A DNA stretch of 64,000 nucleotides from Myotis daubentonii (GCF_963259705.1 NC_081844.1:44509930-44573929), one strand, 5' to 3'. Positions 35,280-46,154 are shown, counted from the stretch's first letter. Program-made: numbers and translations. Notes: a model not told the origin generated them from the letters alone.

Positions 35280-35605
35280 CATAATATTGCCTTTGTAATA
35301 TTGCCGCTGTAATTCACTGGTGTAAGCTTTTGGACAAGAGTGACAGGAATTCAACTTCGCCTGTTGGAACACTCAGGCTTAGTTTCAGTCATGGGAACCT
35401 GCACTTCTCCAAATGGGGGCATTTCTCTTGCAGTTGTTTTTTAAATCCCTTATTGGCTTATTTTGGATCTAAATTAAAGCCTGAGAACAACCAATATTCA
35501 CACAAAGCTTCCGAGGCAAAAGATTTGCGCTTGAATGAACACGGACGTGAACACACTTTTATTTTGCATCCTGGCAAACTTCCTAAGATTTAATGAGGTG
35601 AAACC
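35280..35605. other. Unique CpG-bearing segment, possible conserved element
   Basis: Not recognised as a repeat, with higher GC and several CpGs (GACAAGAGTGACAGG..., GATTTGCGCTTGAATGAACA, CACGGACGTGAACAC). An 87-codon frame (35330-35593) has no known match in memory and no splice context I trust. Confidence 0.25.
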
Positions 35606-35608
35606 ATC

Positions 35609-35609
<1 letters not shown>

Positions 35610-35656
<47 letters not shown>

Positions 35657-35668
35657 CGCACACACACA
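35610..35668. repeat. (CA)n microsatellite
   Basis: Uninterrupted CA to 35654, then ATGCGCACACACACA. Confidence 0.95.
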
Positions 35669-36488
35669 GTCTAGTCATATGAGAACACAAAGAAAAATAA
35701 CTAAAAATAGCTGATAGGCTACCTATTTTGCTTTTTTATACTGTATCAGATCCCCACAGTGGCCAGACCTTTGAGATTGCCCTTGACATAGCCAGAAGAA
35801 CCTAGCTCATGTTTATATTATGATTATAGATTTTTATATAACTGTGGTCCCAGACTAACCCAATGTGATTATGTTATTCTGAAGGAAGTTAAATTAAAAG
35901 TGGTTGAGAATGGATTTTACCATAACATTATATGTACATACACTTAATTTCTGCTAATCTGTAAAGATCTCGATTATGTCAAACACTATGTGTTGTGTCA
36001 GACGTGTTGCTTTCATGTTATCAGTGCTATTAGTGTCTGTTCCACACCTATTCCCCTTTCTAGATCTGTCTTATTTACATGGATGGTGTGACTATTGCAA
36101 TACTTACCCACATCTTCTTGGATGATGCCCCTGGTAGCTGTACCACTTCAGAATAGTCTGAGGTGATTATAGAAACACTTGCCTTGTTGCATTCAATGCT
36201 GCACTCATAAATGTAGGCTTTAAAAATGCTCATTACATCTAACATTTGGCATTTGGGAGGGCAGTTTGAACATCAGCTTGCACAAATGTTATGAGGAGTC
36301 TCTGGCTTTTTCTAAGAAAACTAAAGGACCTTGTCAGCAGTGATAAGAATGTGTCTGATGGTGCTGTGGCCCAAAGGTATTGAGGGAGATGAACCTGGCC
36401 CTTGTGATGAGCAAGTATGCTTTAGCCTCTCCTTTATGCCAGAGGTTGTGCTGCTAGTTTATATTTTGTGTAACAATACCCCAGCTTC
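35669..36488. other. Intronic DNA
   Basis: No supported feature. Confidence 0.4.
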
Positions 36489-36630
36489 CTTACCAGATAG
36501 GTAGGTATTATTTTCCCGCTTTATTCACAGGGTCCTGAGGTTTAGGTCATCAGCTTTTCTAAAGTTGTGCAGCTAGTAAACAGTAAAGCCAGCCTTAAAA
36601 TACCAGTTTTCCTGTCTCGACACTCATCGC
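36489..36630 (-). repeat. MIR remnant
   Basis: 'accagataggtaggtattatttt', 'ctaaagttgtgcagctagtaaacag', 'ccagccttaaaataccagttttcctg' match reverse MIR. Confidence 0.65.
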
Positions 36631-37003
36631 TCATGTGCCCGTTGTCCAGCTTGTAGTTATATTTCAGGAAAGCTCCAATCCCTCCTTCTGCAGGAAATGA
36701 ATAAATAGTCATCATCCCTGAACAGTGAGATGTAATCAAAGAAGAAAATATTTGAAATGAGTGTGTCATGATCCCCGGCTAAACTTTAGAGACTTTGAGT
36801 GGAATTTTTTAATTTAAAATCTTAGTTGTCCAAGAATTCTATTATGCTAAAATGATTTTTAAAAAGAGATTTTAAAAAGAGACTGAACAATCAATGTTTA
36901 TTTAATTACCCAGTGGTTTTATCCTCCTTTAATTTAATCCTGGATAATTTTGTAGAATAGAACCTATCATTGTGGATTGCCCCTCTCTTTTTTTATAAGA
37001 ACA

Positions 37004-37072
37004 TTTATATTATATTATATTATATTATATTATATTATATTATATTATATTACATTATATTATATTATATTA
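37004..37072. repeat. (ATATT)n pentanucleotide microsatellite
   Basis: About 14 copies with a single C interruption (TACAT at 37051-37055). It sits at the poly(T) side of a minus-strand L1 end. Confidence 0.93.
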
Positions 37073-37205
37073 ATTTGACAGTATTACTGATGTCCCCCAT
37101 TTCCTTCTCTTTGCCTCCTTTCACCTGCCCTTGGCATTCAGTGCAATATTGTCTATGTCCATTGGCTATCTATGCATATAAGGTCTTTGGTTAATCCCTT
37201 CATTT
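37073..37205 (-). mobile_element. LINE-1 3' UTR end, short
   Basis: 'tgacagtattactgatgtcccccatttcc', 'attgtctatgtccattggc', 'atataaggtctttggttaatccc' recur at 62690-62830. Confidence 0.8.
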
Positions 37206-37844
37206 GAAGTTGGTGAGATGGGAATGCAGAAGGTGGTGAATGATTAGTCACAATAAAGAAAATGTTTTGTAGCAATTGGTAATTTTTGATTAAATAAAAT
37301 TAAGAAATGTTTTTATTTCCAGAATTAAAATATGCCACATTTTCCTCACTGTTCATTGGAAGGTGTTAGCAAAGAGCTTAGGAAGGAGACTCAAAGACTC
37401 TCTCCTTGGCCTTTCTGCATTTCCTGTGTTCTGTGTTTCCAATGGATTGCCTTGGTGTGTCCAAGAGTATTGGGCAAGGAGATGTTTCATTAAGGAGTTT
37501 CACAATGTGCCTTTTCTTACTCTGGGGCAAACAGCTGATTCATTGAAGCAGTAAAATCTGTTCTATTAATATAAAAGGTGATATGTATGAGGTATGCATG
37601 TGTGCAAGACTTCTAGGGTGTAAAAACCATTAATAAAGTAAAGCTAGTCAGTTTGTCTTTACTCTTTGTAAATTTTTTTCACTATACTTTACCCCACATC
37701 TGTACTGTATGGTTATATTTGCACACTGTATAGTAAATATATAGTAATGATTTTTCCATATAAAAGATTGAAAATTTAGGCAAGATTGAATTGGGTGTGC
37801 ATTTTTAAAGCTTCCAATCGCATTTTGATGAACTTTTTAGATAA
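37206..37844. other. Intronic DNA
   Basis: No supported feature. A37844 is the next Helitron's target base. Confidence 0.4.
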
Positions 37845-38657
37845 TCTATATATATATATAAAAAGCCAACAACCAGAATAACCTGTTGCTATGACACCCA
37901 CTGAGGCCAGCGAACCAGCCGGATTGTGGGTGGGGCTGGGGGCCAACCTACTGCAGCCCCTCCCTGCAGCTGGCCAGCTCCGGATTCCCCCTACCCCAAT
38001 AGGGGGCGGGGCAAGCCAGTCAACCTCCTGCAGTCCCTCCTCCCTGCTGGCCCCACCCCTTATGGGCCCCCACCACCCCAATCGGCCCATGGCCCCTCCT
38101 CCCAGCCAGCTCTGCCCCAAGTTGCCCCCCCCCACTTCAATCAGAGGCAAGGCCAGCCAGCCAACTTCCTGCAGCCCCTCCCCCTGGCTGGCCACACCCC
38201 TGATCGCGCCCTCACACACCATTTGGGGGCAGGACCAACCTGCCAACATCCACAGGGCTCCCTTCCCCACTTCCCCCCTCACCCCCCCCCCCCGGCTGCT
38301 GGCCTCCCCAACCCTATTCAGGGGCGGGGCTGACTGGCCCACCGCCCACAGCCCCTCCTCCCAGCTGGCCCCACCCCTTATGGGCCCCCACCACCCCAAT
38401 CGGCCCACCGCCCCTCCCCCCAGCCAGCTCCATCCCCAATGGGCCTCCACACACCAATCGGGGGTGGGGCCCGCTGGCCAATTTCCCATGGACCCCCTCC
38501 CCCCAGCCAGCCCGGCCCTGATTGGGCCCCGATCAGGGTGGGCTGGCCAGCCAACCTCCCACCATCTCCTCCCAACAGTCCTGGCCCTGATCCACCCTGA
38601 TTGGGGCTGGGCCGGCCAGACCCCACCTGTGCACGAATTTGTGCACTGGGCCTCTAG
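37845..38657 (+). mobile_element. Complete Helitron, 813 bp
   Basis: Starts TCTATATATATATATAAAAAGC after A; ends GTGCACGAATTTGTGCACTG, GGCCT, CTAG before T. The middle is GC-rich tandem repeat DNA. Open frames of 237 (-), 261 (+) and 135 (+) codons are by-products of that composition. Confidence 0.93.
37900..38620. repeat. GC-rich tandem repeats in Helitron
   Basis: Units of roughly 90-120 bp built on CCCCAATCGGCCCA.GGCCCC, CTCCCAGCTGGCCCCACCCC and CCAGCCAACCTCCTGCAGCC. 38030-38130 and 38335-38430 are near copies. Confidence 0.75.
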
Positions 38658-39140
38658 TCAATTAATAAGTGACTGATTTACATCAAGTATATTTATACTT
38701 TATAGTCTAGTGGAAAATCACTTCGTATTTTTCCTGCTATATTAATGGTTCCATTTAATATTATAAAGTTGTATAATTGGACACTGCTAAGATACTTTTA
38801 TAGCTTATTAGGTCAGGGTAATTATCTGCATCTTATATTGCATGTTGAATTGCAATTTTAAAAGTACTGCATTATGATATTTAAGTGAAGTGGCAAACCA
38901 AAATAGTTCAATTATGAGAGTAACCACAGATTTGCAATGAAAAATTAGCACATTTATTGGAAGATATTTCTATAACATGTAAATAATGTGTTCCATTTGG
39001 ATAACTTTGTTTTTCTCTTGTTCTTTTCATTTTTTTATTTTTTTATAATTTGCTGCTTGCCATTACAGGAAGTGGAGGTTTGTATTCAGCTTCTGTATTT
39101 TCTATTTTATTTTAGATTTTATATGACTCTTTACATTGTA
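38658..39140. other. SPOCK3: SPOCK3 intron, 3' end
   Basis: AT-rich unique DNA leading to the acceptor. No additional exon recognised. Confidence 0.5.
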
Positions 39141-39178
39141 TTAACTCATCCACTCAATTCACATTATTTTTCCCTTAG
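39141..39178 (+). promoter_or_regulatory. SPOCK3: Splice acceptor region of the SPOCK3 exon
   Basis: TTAAC at 39141-39145 is a plausible branch site, 34 bases before the exon. It is followed by a T/C-rich stretch and TTAG at 39175-39178. This decides the exon start. Confidence 0.75.
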
Positions 39179-39224
39179 GATGATTATTTCCGCACTTGGA
39201 GTCCTGGAAAGGCCTTTGATCAGG
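39179..39224 (+). CDS. SPOCK3: SPOCK3 (testican-3) internal exon
   Basis: Seen: a 46-base exon reads DDYFRTWSPGKAFDQ and ends with a single G. It is preceded by a pyrimidine-rich tract ending in TTAG (39161-39178), with a branch-point-like TTAAC at 39141-39145, and is followed by a GTAAGA donor at 39225. It starts in phase 0 and ends in phase 1. Known: the testican (SPOCK) family are secreted extracellular-matrix proteoglycans with an N-terminal testican-specific region, a follistatin-like domain, an EF-hand calcium-binding domain and a thyroglobulin type-1 domain. This peptide lies in the N-terminal region, just before the follistatin-like part, and the following residue is Ala, which a G-ending exon would supply. 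WSPGK fits SPOCK3 better than my recollection of SPOCK1 or SPOCK2. Odd: Ala stands where I expect Pro (GKPFDQ). No frameshift or stop. Neighbouring SPOCK3 exons were not recognised, so both introns run beyond the window. Paralogue choice rests on memory of the family. Confidence 0.86.
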
Positions 39225-39230
39225 GTAAGA
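39225..39230 (+). promoter_or_regulatory. SPOCK3: Splice donor of the SPOCK3 exon
   Basis: CAGG|GTAAGA is close to the consensus donor. Using this GT leaves one base (G) of the next codon, as expected for the conserved Ala after DQ in testicans. Confidence 0.75.
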
Positions 39231-40493
39231 ATCTAATTATTTTAAAATAAAAATCTTTACATGTCTATAATCACTGTTTTGAACATGATATTAACTGTCT
39301 GGTTAGATTTTAAAATACTGAATAGGAGAGCTTAGATGAATGAAAAAAATCTGCAATAATTGCTTTCATTTCAGAATAATGTAGTTAAAATATATTTATT
39401 AGGTAACACGATTATGTCAAGATGACTGTTATTACTAGATGCAGATCTTAGGTTACAATTTAGGCTTTTGAGCTATACCATGCCCACTTTTTGTGATACA
39501 AGTCACTTCCTCCAATTTTCGAATATAGTCAAGTATAATCACTAGGAAATAGACATATTTATGTAAAAATTCAAAATAAATGGCTTTGATGTCTCTTTCT
39601 CAGTAAATAAAACAGTTTTATTTAAAACAGAGCTGACTGGTAATTAGACTCAGCTGGGGTCTTAGATAGGCCCAAATGGAAAAGTCTTACATATAATAGG
39701 GGTTTCCTGCACCTCTGTACACACAGTGTGTAGCTCTGGTTTGCTTACTTGAGAAGTGAAAGCAGGGCATTATGCATGGGGAAGGAAATACTTCTTTCTA
39801 CCTGTGCAATTAGACTGAAAACTCAAGGCAACGATTATTATATAAATTATTAAACAGATTTGTTTACTGAATTGTACAATATTAGAACCAGATATTTTCC
39901 TTTTTAAAGTTTGAAACAAAAGGAATTTCTACTTTATATAGCCTAAAGTAAACTTACAAAAGATGTTACTCCATAAAATAGTATCACTTAAAAATAGAAA
40001 TAATTTTTAAGAAGGAGCCATAATATGTTATTAAAAGAAGCTTAGTTTATGCCTGGGAACTTTTTATTATATATTTGGAATGAATGCTTCAACAGCCAAT
40101 CTCTCTAAGAGGGAACCAACCTGGGTGGACCTAGACAGGGACGGTTGTCCACATTGATGTTAACCTGCAATCAGAAAAAGTCATTCATATCCAAGCCCCT
40201 CTTTAATATTAGTTTATTTCTTCTGTACTTCATGTGGCCACTGTGTTTGTGGAGTATGCATTTAAAATTTCCAAAAAAATTATTTTGATTTGGTTACTAA
40301 TAAGTCAAGTGAAATGAACCAAAAGACAAGCAATGAAAAAGTAATGACATGCAGATGGAGATATATTTGCAAGCTTTCTTGGGAAATGAATTTTTATGAT
40401 AGAATTAGAAACCTTGAAATATTAGTGTTATGTATGAAATGGATATTAACACTTAAATTTGCCATACGTGGTGCATCCAATTACAATAAAGAT
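39231..40493. other. SPOCK3: SPOCK3 downstream intron, start
   Basis: AT-rich unique DNA. No repeat clearly seen, no exon recognised. Confidence 0.45.
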
Positions 40494-40500
40494 GGTGTGT

Positions 40501-40541
<41 letters not shown>
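40494..40541. repeat. (GT)n microsatellite
   Basis: GTGTGGGTGTGTGTGT and onward, followed by GGTGATATG. Confidence 0.95.
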
Positions 40542-40542
<1 letters not shown>

Positions 40543-40735
40543 TGATATGTTGAACAATGATTTATCTCTCACTAAAAAAGTAAAAAAAAATAAAGATTGC
40601 TATAGGAAAGCTTCCAAGCCCTTATGTACCTTAAAACAGATTTATTTTAATTTTCAAAGAGGTTTTCAGCCTACTAACTTGTCAAAAAACATCATATTTA
40701 TGAGGCAAAGTGAAAGATCACGACAGGATAATAGC

Positions 40736-40970
40736 TGACATTTATTAAGAGTGTCATGTATTGAGTTACTATTCTAAATATTCAATATATTCGTTCATTT
40801 GATCTTCAAAGTAACACTGTCAGATGATGTGGAAGGTGAGGCACTGAAGGAGGTTAAAGCTTCTGCCTGGGGTCATATTCCTACAATGTGATAGTCTGGA
40901 TTTGGGTCCAGGCAGTCTGACCCCTGAACCCCATTTCCTAATTACTATGTGGTACTGTTCCTTATATGAT
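40736..40970 (-). mobile_element. MIR SINE
   Basis: 'gctgacatttattaagagtg', 'tcatttgatcttcaaagtaac', 'gaaggaggttaaagcttc', 'ggatttgggtccaggcagtctgacccctgaacccc' are reverse MIR. Confidence 0.8.
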
Positions 40971-41165
40971 AGCTTTGAAATAAAATAATGACATACTAAC
41001 AGAATTTTAAACTTTATGCTTTAAAAATAAATATTTACTTGAGTGAACTTTAGAAATAGAGCTGGATGCTTTGTTTCTATGTTTTAGACAATATTTTGTA
41101 GACTATCAGACCCTGGGTTTTGATTAATGGAACATGTATTGTTGGTAAACATACATAGGAAAGTA

Positions 41166-41678
41166 TCTATACTAATAATAGCCTAGGTGGTGTCACGCCC
41201 TCACACATCATGCCCTAATGTCGTCACAAGATGGCTATATGCACAGTGAATGCAGGGCCTGGGAGCCACTCCATGTGGTGCGGCCAGGGTTCCCAGCATC
41301 TCCACAGCCTTGTGTGGAGGTGGCAGGTCCCAGAGGAGGAGGTGGGTCACAGAAGGGGAGGACAGTTGTGGGCGGTTAGGCCAGCAAGGGAGGGCAGTTA
41401 GGAATGATCAGGCAGGCAGGGGAGGGCAGTTGGGGGCGATCAGGCCGGCAGGGGAGCAGTTAGGGGGCAATCAGGCTGGCAGGCAGAAGCGATTAGGGGC
41501 AATCAGGCAGGCAAGTGGTTAGGAGCCAACGGTCCCAGGTTGTGAGAGGGATGTCAGACTGCTGGTTTAGGCCCCATCCAGGGATCGGGCCTAATCCGGC
41601 AGTCAGACATCCCCCCAGGGATGCAGGGTGACCTGAGGGACACCCCCTGTGCACAAATTTTGTGCAATGTGCCTCTAG
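41166..41678 (+). mobile_element. Complete Helitron, 513 bp
   Basis: Starts TCTATACTAATAATAGCCTA after A; ends GTGCACAAATTTTGTGCAAT, GTGCCT, CTAG before T. Contains 5-6 units of GGGGCGATCAGGC(A/C)GGCAGG (about 35 bp), as in 24847-25194. The 90-codon frame is spurious. Confidence 0.93.
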
Positions 41679-42115
41679 TTATATAGAAAAAGTTAGTTTG
41701 AGATACATATATTTGTTTTCTATTTGTTTTTGGATTTGAGTACGATTAACTAATCCATTGGTAGACCATACTGAGGAGTAGGAAAAACATCCTTTTCCCA
41801 TCCAATTCTGAATAAGATAGAGTGCATTATTTGAATAGAATAGACATGAGGTGTTGACTCCTAATGTTTTTTGTTTTTCCTGATGACATAATCTTTTGTT
41901 AAGTATTATTTTCAAAACATCATTGAGCTGTTGAACATAAAATAGAAGACTTTTTATGAATGTTTATAATTTTTAATATACTCTTTTTCATTTGTTTATG
42001 AACAGCATAGCACATCAATATAAGTTGGTTTTTTACACTTTCTTTTTCGGAAATTTGTATATTTCCTGAAAAGAGTGAGAAAAATGTAGCTTAGTATTAC
42101 ATTTTTTTTAAAGTA
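41679..42115. other. Intronic DNA
   Basis: No supported feature. Confidence 0.4.
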
Positions 42116-42390
42116 TCAACTATTGTTTTTGATTATCTAAAGTTTTACATATATCTCCTTTTTTCCCAATTGACCCCCGCCCCCCAGCCATTCCCACCCC
42201 TAAGGGCAAGCCCCCACTGCCCCAGTGTCTGTGTCCATTGGTTATGCTAATATGCATGCATACAAGTCCTTTGGTTGATCTCTAACCCTTCCACCTCCCC
42301 TGCCATTTATCTCTGGATCTATTTTTGTTCATCAGTTTATGTTGATCATTATATCCCACATATGAGTGAGATCTAGCATTATAATTTTTA
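42116..42390 (-). mobile_element. LINE-1 3' UTR fragment
   Basis: 'acatatatctccttttttccc', 'tgtgtccattggttatgctaatatgcatgcatacaagtc' and 'gttcatcagttta' match 54390-54610. Confidence 0.82.
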
Positions 42391-43160
42391 TGCTTATATT
42401 TATGCCATTTTTTAAACCATATTCATTCTAACATCATACTTCCACCTCCATAGAATGCTTCACAAAATATGCAGGAATTAAAGTAACATTAAGGAGCATG
42501 TAAATTAATATTTCATAATATAAATGGCATCATTTTTCAGCCTGTAATTCCTCAGCATATAGGTATATGTATAAACATAAACACACATACATACACAAAT
42601 AAACTTATACATATTTACACTCTACAAATACATTTGCACCTGTAAATTTGCTTCTAGGTAAAATTAACTAATTGTTCATACATATCTTATCTACCATTTG
42701 GTTTAACTGTCACAGATTTTCCACCTCACATAACTTTTTTTGCATTAATCAGAACATTTCCACTTGGCTTGTTTACCAAAAAAAATAATAATAATAAATA
42801 AAGACTTTTGGTAAAATATAATGGCTTCAAATGAATTTAAGTAAAACTATTTTGGTGATGGTAAATCTGCATTAAAATAAAAGAAAGCATTCCGATGTGT
42901 TAAATAAATTGCTTTGGTTATCTCCACTAGAAATTTCTGTGCCATTACTTCTCTTCATTAGTGTAGCTAATCATGAGTTGACACAATAGAAATGGACTGA
43001 AAAATAGTTTTAATGAGGACATGCATCTTTTTGAATACGGCATAAACATCCTATGCTTATGATGACAAAGGAAAGAAGAGATGCATGGATAAACTAAAGT
43101 AGTAGCATGATAAATATTTTAATAAATGCTTTGGATAGATATGCTATAGCTTTAAAACTT
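42391..43160. other. Intronic DNA before the candidate exon
   Basis: AT-rich. (AAT)n at 42783-42797. No supported feature. Confidence 0.4.
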
Positions 43161-43178
43161 TCTTTTTTTCCTTTGTAG

Positions 43179-43259
43179 CAGTACTTAGTGTCCAACAGAA
43201 ATCACTCCACCTGTTAAACAATATCTCGACTGCAAAGCTTCTCTCACTTTTGGGGATAG
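43179..43259 (+). CDS. Candidate cassette exon, phase 1-1, function unknown
   Basis: Seen: a long pyrimidine tract ending in TTTGTAG at 43178, then 81 bases, then TAG|GTAATG, a usable donor at 43260. If entered in phase 1, as the SPOCK3 exon 3.95 kb upstream leaves it, the first codon becomes GCA (Ala). The frame then reads without a stop as AVLSVQQKSLHLLNNISTAK followed by LLSLLGI, ending again in phase 1. It would therefore insert 27 residues without disturbing the SPOCK3 frame. If the donor is skipped, the frame stays open to a TAA at 43409-43411, which would give an alternative C-terminus. The stretch 43180-43410 has more GC and CpG than its surroundings and I do not recognise it as a repeat. 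I know of no SPOCK3 isoform carrying it. It could equally be a cryptic exon, a regulatory element or an unrecognised transposon piece. No domain was recognised in the peptide. Confidence 0.3.
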
Positions 43260-43411
43260 GTAATGACAGGGACAGTCACTATCGCCGTGGCAACAGTGCC
43301 CGGGAACTATCAGAGGAACATCGCACAGGGCAGGCTGGCTCTCGAGCAGCCGTGCCTCAGCTTCCTCCGGGGTTTGCTTTTTCTGCAAGTCTGGTGCGCC
43401 TTCGGGTTTAA

Positions 43412-43905
43412 TTTTTTTTTTTACTTCTTTTCTCTTTGCTTCCTTAACTCTACATTGTTTTTAGGTCACATATTAATTTAGGTGTGCAAGTGATAAATTA
43501 CTGGAATTTTTAGCAGTATTTCCTGACAGTTGTTTCGAGTCTGTACTTATACTGAAGTGCTATATCTACAAGGATCACCTTTTATTCAAAAGATGTTGTT
43601 TTTTGTTTTTGTGTTGTTTTTGTTTGTTTGTTTTTCCTCTAGGATTTGATATGTATTGCCCTGAAGTGAGAGTTAAGAGCAAAATGCGCTTTCTATAATT
43701 CCCTAATTTTACTCTCCAAACCAGTTTGGAGTATCTGCATTTGGTATCTACCATGGCAATGAATTCTAATCAATAGACTAATAATAGAGAAAGGGAATTT
43801 AAATAGATCCAGAAATTTCAGGACAGATTGATGTGTTTCACCCGCTTGTGCAGATTTCTGAGGATATGGAATTAGGGTAAAAATGTGTACCTGTGACTTA
43901 GATCA
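43412..43905. other. Intronic DNA after the candidate exon
   Basis: T-rich, with (GTTTTT)n runs at 43600-43635. No recognised feature and no clear poly(A) signal pair just after the TAA. Confidence 0.4.
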
Positions 43906-43910
43906 GCAGC

Positions 43911-44137
43911 TTTTTTTTTTTTTTTTTTTTACGATGTTTTATTGATTTCAGAGAGAGGAAGGGAGAGGGAGAGAGAGAAACATCAGTGATGATGTTGAGT
44001 CATTGACCAGCTGCCCCCTGCATGCCCCACACTGGGGATTGAGCCTGCAACTCATGAGATGTGCCCTGACTAGGAATCAAATCTTGACCTCCTGGTTCAT
44101 GGGCCAATACTTAATCACTTAGCCACACCGTCCAGGC
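43911..44137 (-). mobile_element. Ves-type SINE
   Basis: Poly(T), 'tttattgatttcagagagaggaaggg', 'ctgccccctgcatgccccacactgggga', head 'cacttagccacaccgtccaggc'. A short CAGCTTTTT / CAGCTGTTT match flanks it. Confidence 0.88.
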
Positions 44138-44664
44138 ACAGCTGTTTCTATTAAGACCAGAGCTCTCTGGAAACAGCAGCTAATTTGGTTATATTTAATT
44201 CAACCAAAAATCCCGAAAGTGAAATTCAAACTGCTCAAAATCCAGTTAGGAAAGATAGACTGTGAATAGCTGATCTTGTATCTAGATGAGCAAGAATTGG
44301 AGGGAGGTGAAAAAGAAAGACTGCTCTCTGAAAGGCCAGTCATATGCTTAGCCATATATTTACCTACTGTTTCTTTCTTTTCAGGATCAGTTCTTAGAGT
44401 TTTTATCTAATTCGCCCAATTCTTCCTATCCAGTTGCAAAACTTGTCACATATACCAACAGTCACAGCTTGAGATGCCCCTTTGCATAAATCCCTGGCTA
44501 CTAAAGGAGAGGTGTTGATATGTCTTCTGGAGCTTTTATTCCCTTCAATGAACAGAGCTGCTATATTATTATAGCTGTATTTATTTCTGAATTTTAAAAA
44601 GACTAGCATTTGAGAAATGCACCCCAACTATCTTTTCCTTTTTAAAATGCATTTCAAAACTTCT
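44138..44664. other. Intronic DNA
   Basis: No supported feature. Confidence 0.4.
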
Positions 44665-44887
44665 CATTTATTTATTTATTGTTGAATCTTTATCGTTGAA
44701 AGTATTGCATATGTCCCTTTTCTCCCTTTGACCCCTTATAGCCCGCCCCCATCCCCCCGCTCTAGGCCTCCACCACCCTATTGTCTGTGCCCATGGGTTT
44801 TGCATATATGCATTTAAGGCCTTTGGTTGATCTCTTCCCACCCACCCACCCTCCCCCGCCTTCCCTCTGAGATTCCACAGTCTAAAG
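44665..44887 (-). mobile_element. LINE-1 3' UTR end
   Basis: 'tattgttgaatctttatcgttgaaagtattgcatatgtccc', 'gcatttaaggcctttggttgatctcttccc', 'ctctgagattccacagtct'. Cut by the SPIN element. Confidence 0.85.
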
Positions 44888-45099
44888 CCGTGGTTCTCAA
44901 CCTTCTGGCCCTTTAAATACAGTACCTCATGTTGTGACCCAACCATAAAATTATTTTCGTTGCTACTTCATAACTGTAATGTTGCTACTGTTATGAATCA
45001 TAATGTAAATATCTGATATGCAGGATGGTCTTAGGCGACCCCTGTGAAAGGGTCGTTCGACCGCCAAAGGGGTCGCGACCCACAGGTTGAGGACCGCTG
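44888..45099. mobile_element. SPIN-family hAT MITE
   Basis: Nearly identical to the 27627 copy, including GTCGTTCGACCGCCAAAGGG. Ends CCGTGGTTCTCAACC / GGTTGAGGACCGCTG. Flanks GTCTAAAG and AAGGCACT do not match, so one side has probably been lost. Confidence 0.92.
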
Positions 45100-46154
45100 A
45101 AGGCACTGTATAAATGGATTACACAATGTAGGTATTGACTCTCCCACAGATGCTTTTAATTTTCACTTGTTTACATATGCTTAGATGGTTTTTATTGATA
45201 ATAGTCTGAAACAATAGATAGGTCTGATCCAAGCTTCACAATAGAGGCATGGTAGTACCATAATGCTGCTTTGTTTAAAAGCTTCGGTCTTTTTGGCATT
45301 TTTCTAGTGGAAAAATTGGTGTTCCACAATTGAAATTCAGTGTGGATAATATGCAAAGATGATTATATGATTATAGTATTTTATAAAAATGCAAATTCTG
45401 AACCATTATTTGATCTGAATCAATATTTGATAAACTCAAAATAATTGATTTTGGTTTGTTGTATCATTTTGAAATAATTCCTTGTTAGCTGAGAGCTATG
45501 CCAATTTACATCATACACTTTATATCATTTATTTGGGCAAACTTGGCTTATAGAAGCCTCTGTAAAACTGCAAAGACATATTCAACCTAGAATCCCAAAG
45601 TACACGCTCCTTTGCTCTATGTCAGATTTAGTACATAAGAACTACATCGGACTTCTGCATGACAATATATTTCAGCCTCCCATCTAATTATGATTTACTT
45701 ATACAAAAATACTATTCCATTTGTTTCACACCATAATCTTTAATATATAGAAATCAAGAATATTAAAATTGTTTTGTTCTAGGTCAAATACTGCTATTTT
45801 TTCTCCATAGATAATAAAGTTTGTATAAAGGTCTGTGTTTTTAATTTAGAAGATAAAATCTAAATAAATAAAACTTAATTTGGTTTTTATTCCAGTAGCC
45901 TACATAGTTGTGCAAAAAGTCAAATTATATTTATTTCTCTTTAATGAACTTATATGTTACTGACTTGTCAATCAAATTTATAAAGGAAGGGGTCAATAAA
46001 ATATAATTCAAAGGTGTTGAGATACTTAAAAAAATAATATTCTTATCTCAATCCTTGTTAGTCTAACATAGTAATAAATATTGTGAAGGCTGAAACATCA
46101 GTAGATACAGATAGGAAGCAATATTTTTGGCAGGAATCCTCCACTGGCTAAAGG
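45100..46154. other. AT-rich intronic DNA
   Basis: No supported feature. Confidence 0.4.

Noticed and set aside
37776..38676. Long frames of 237 (-), 261 (+) and 135 (+) codons
   Set aside because: GC-rich tandem repeats within a complete Helitron. Frames on both strands are equally open and run past the element ends.
41250..41522. 90-codon + frame
   Set aside because: Made of the 35-bp repeat units of the Helitron at 41166-41678.
43185..43388. 67-codon minus frame opposite the candidate exon
   Set aside because: No splice or promoter context on the minus strand; explained by the locally higher GC.
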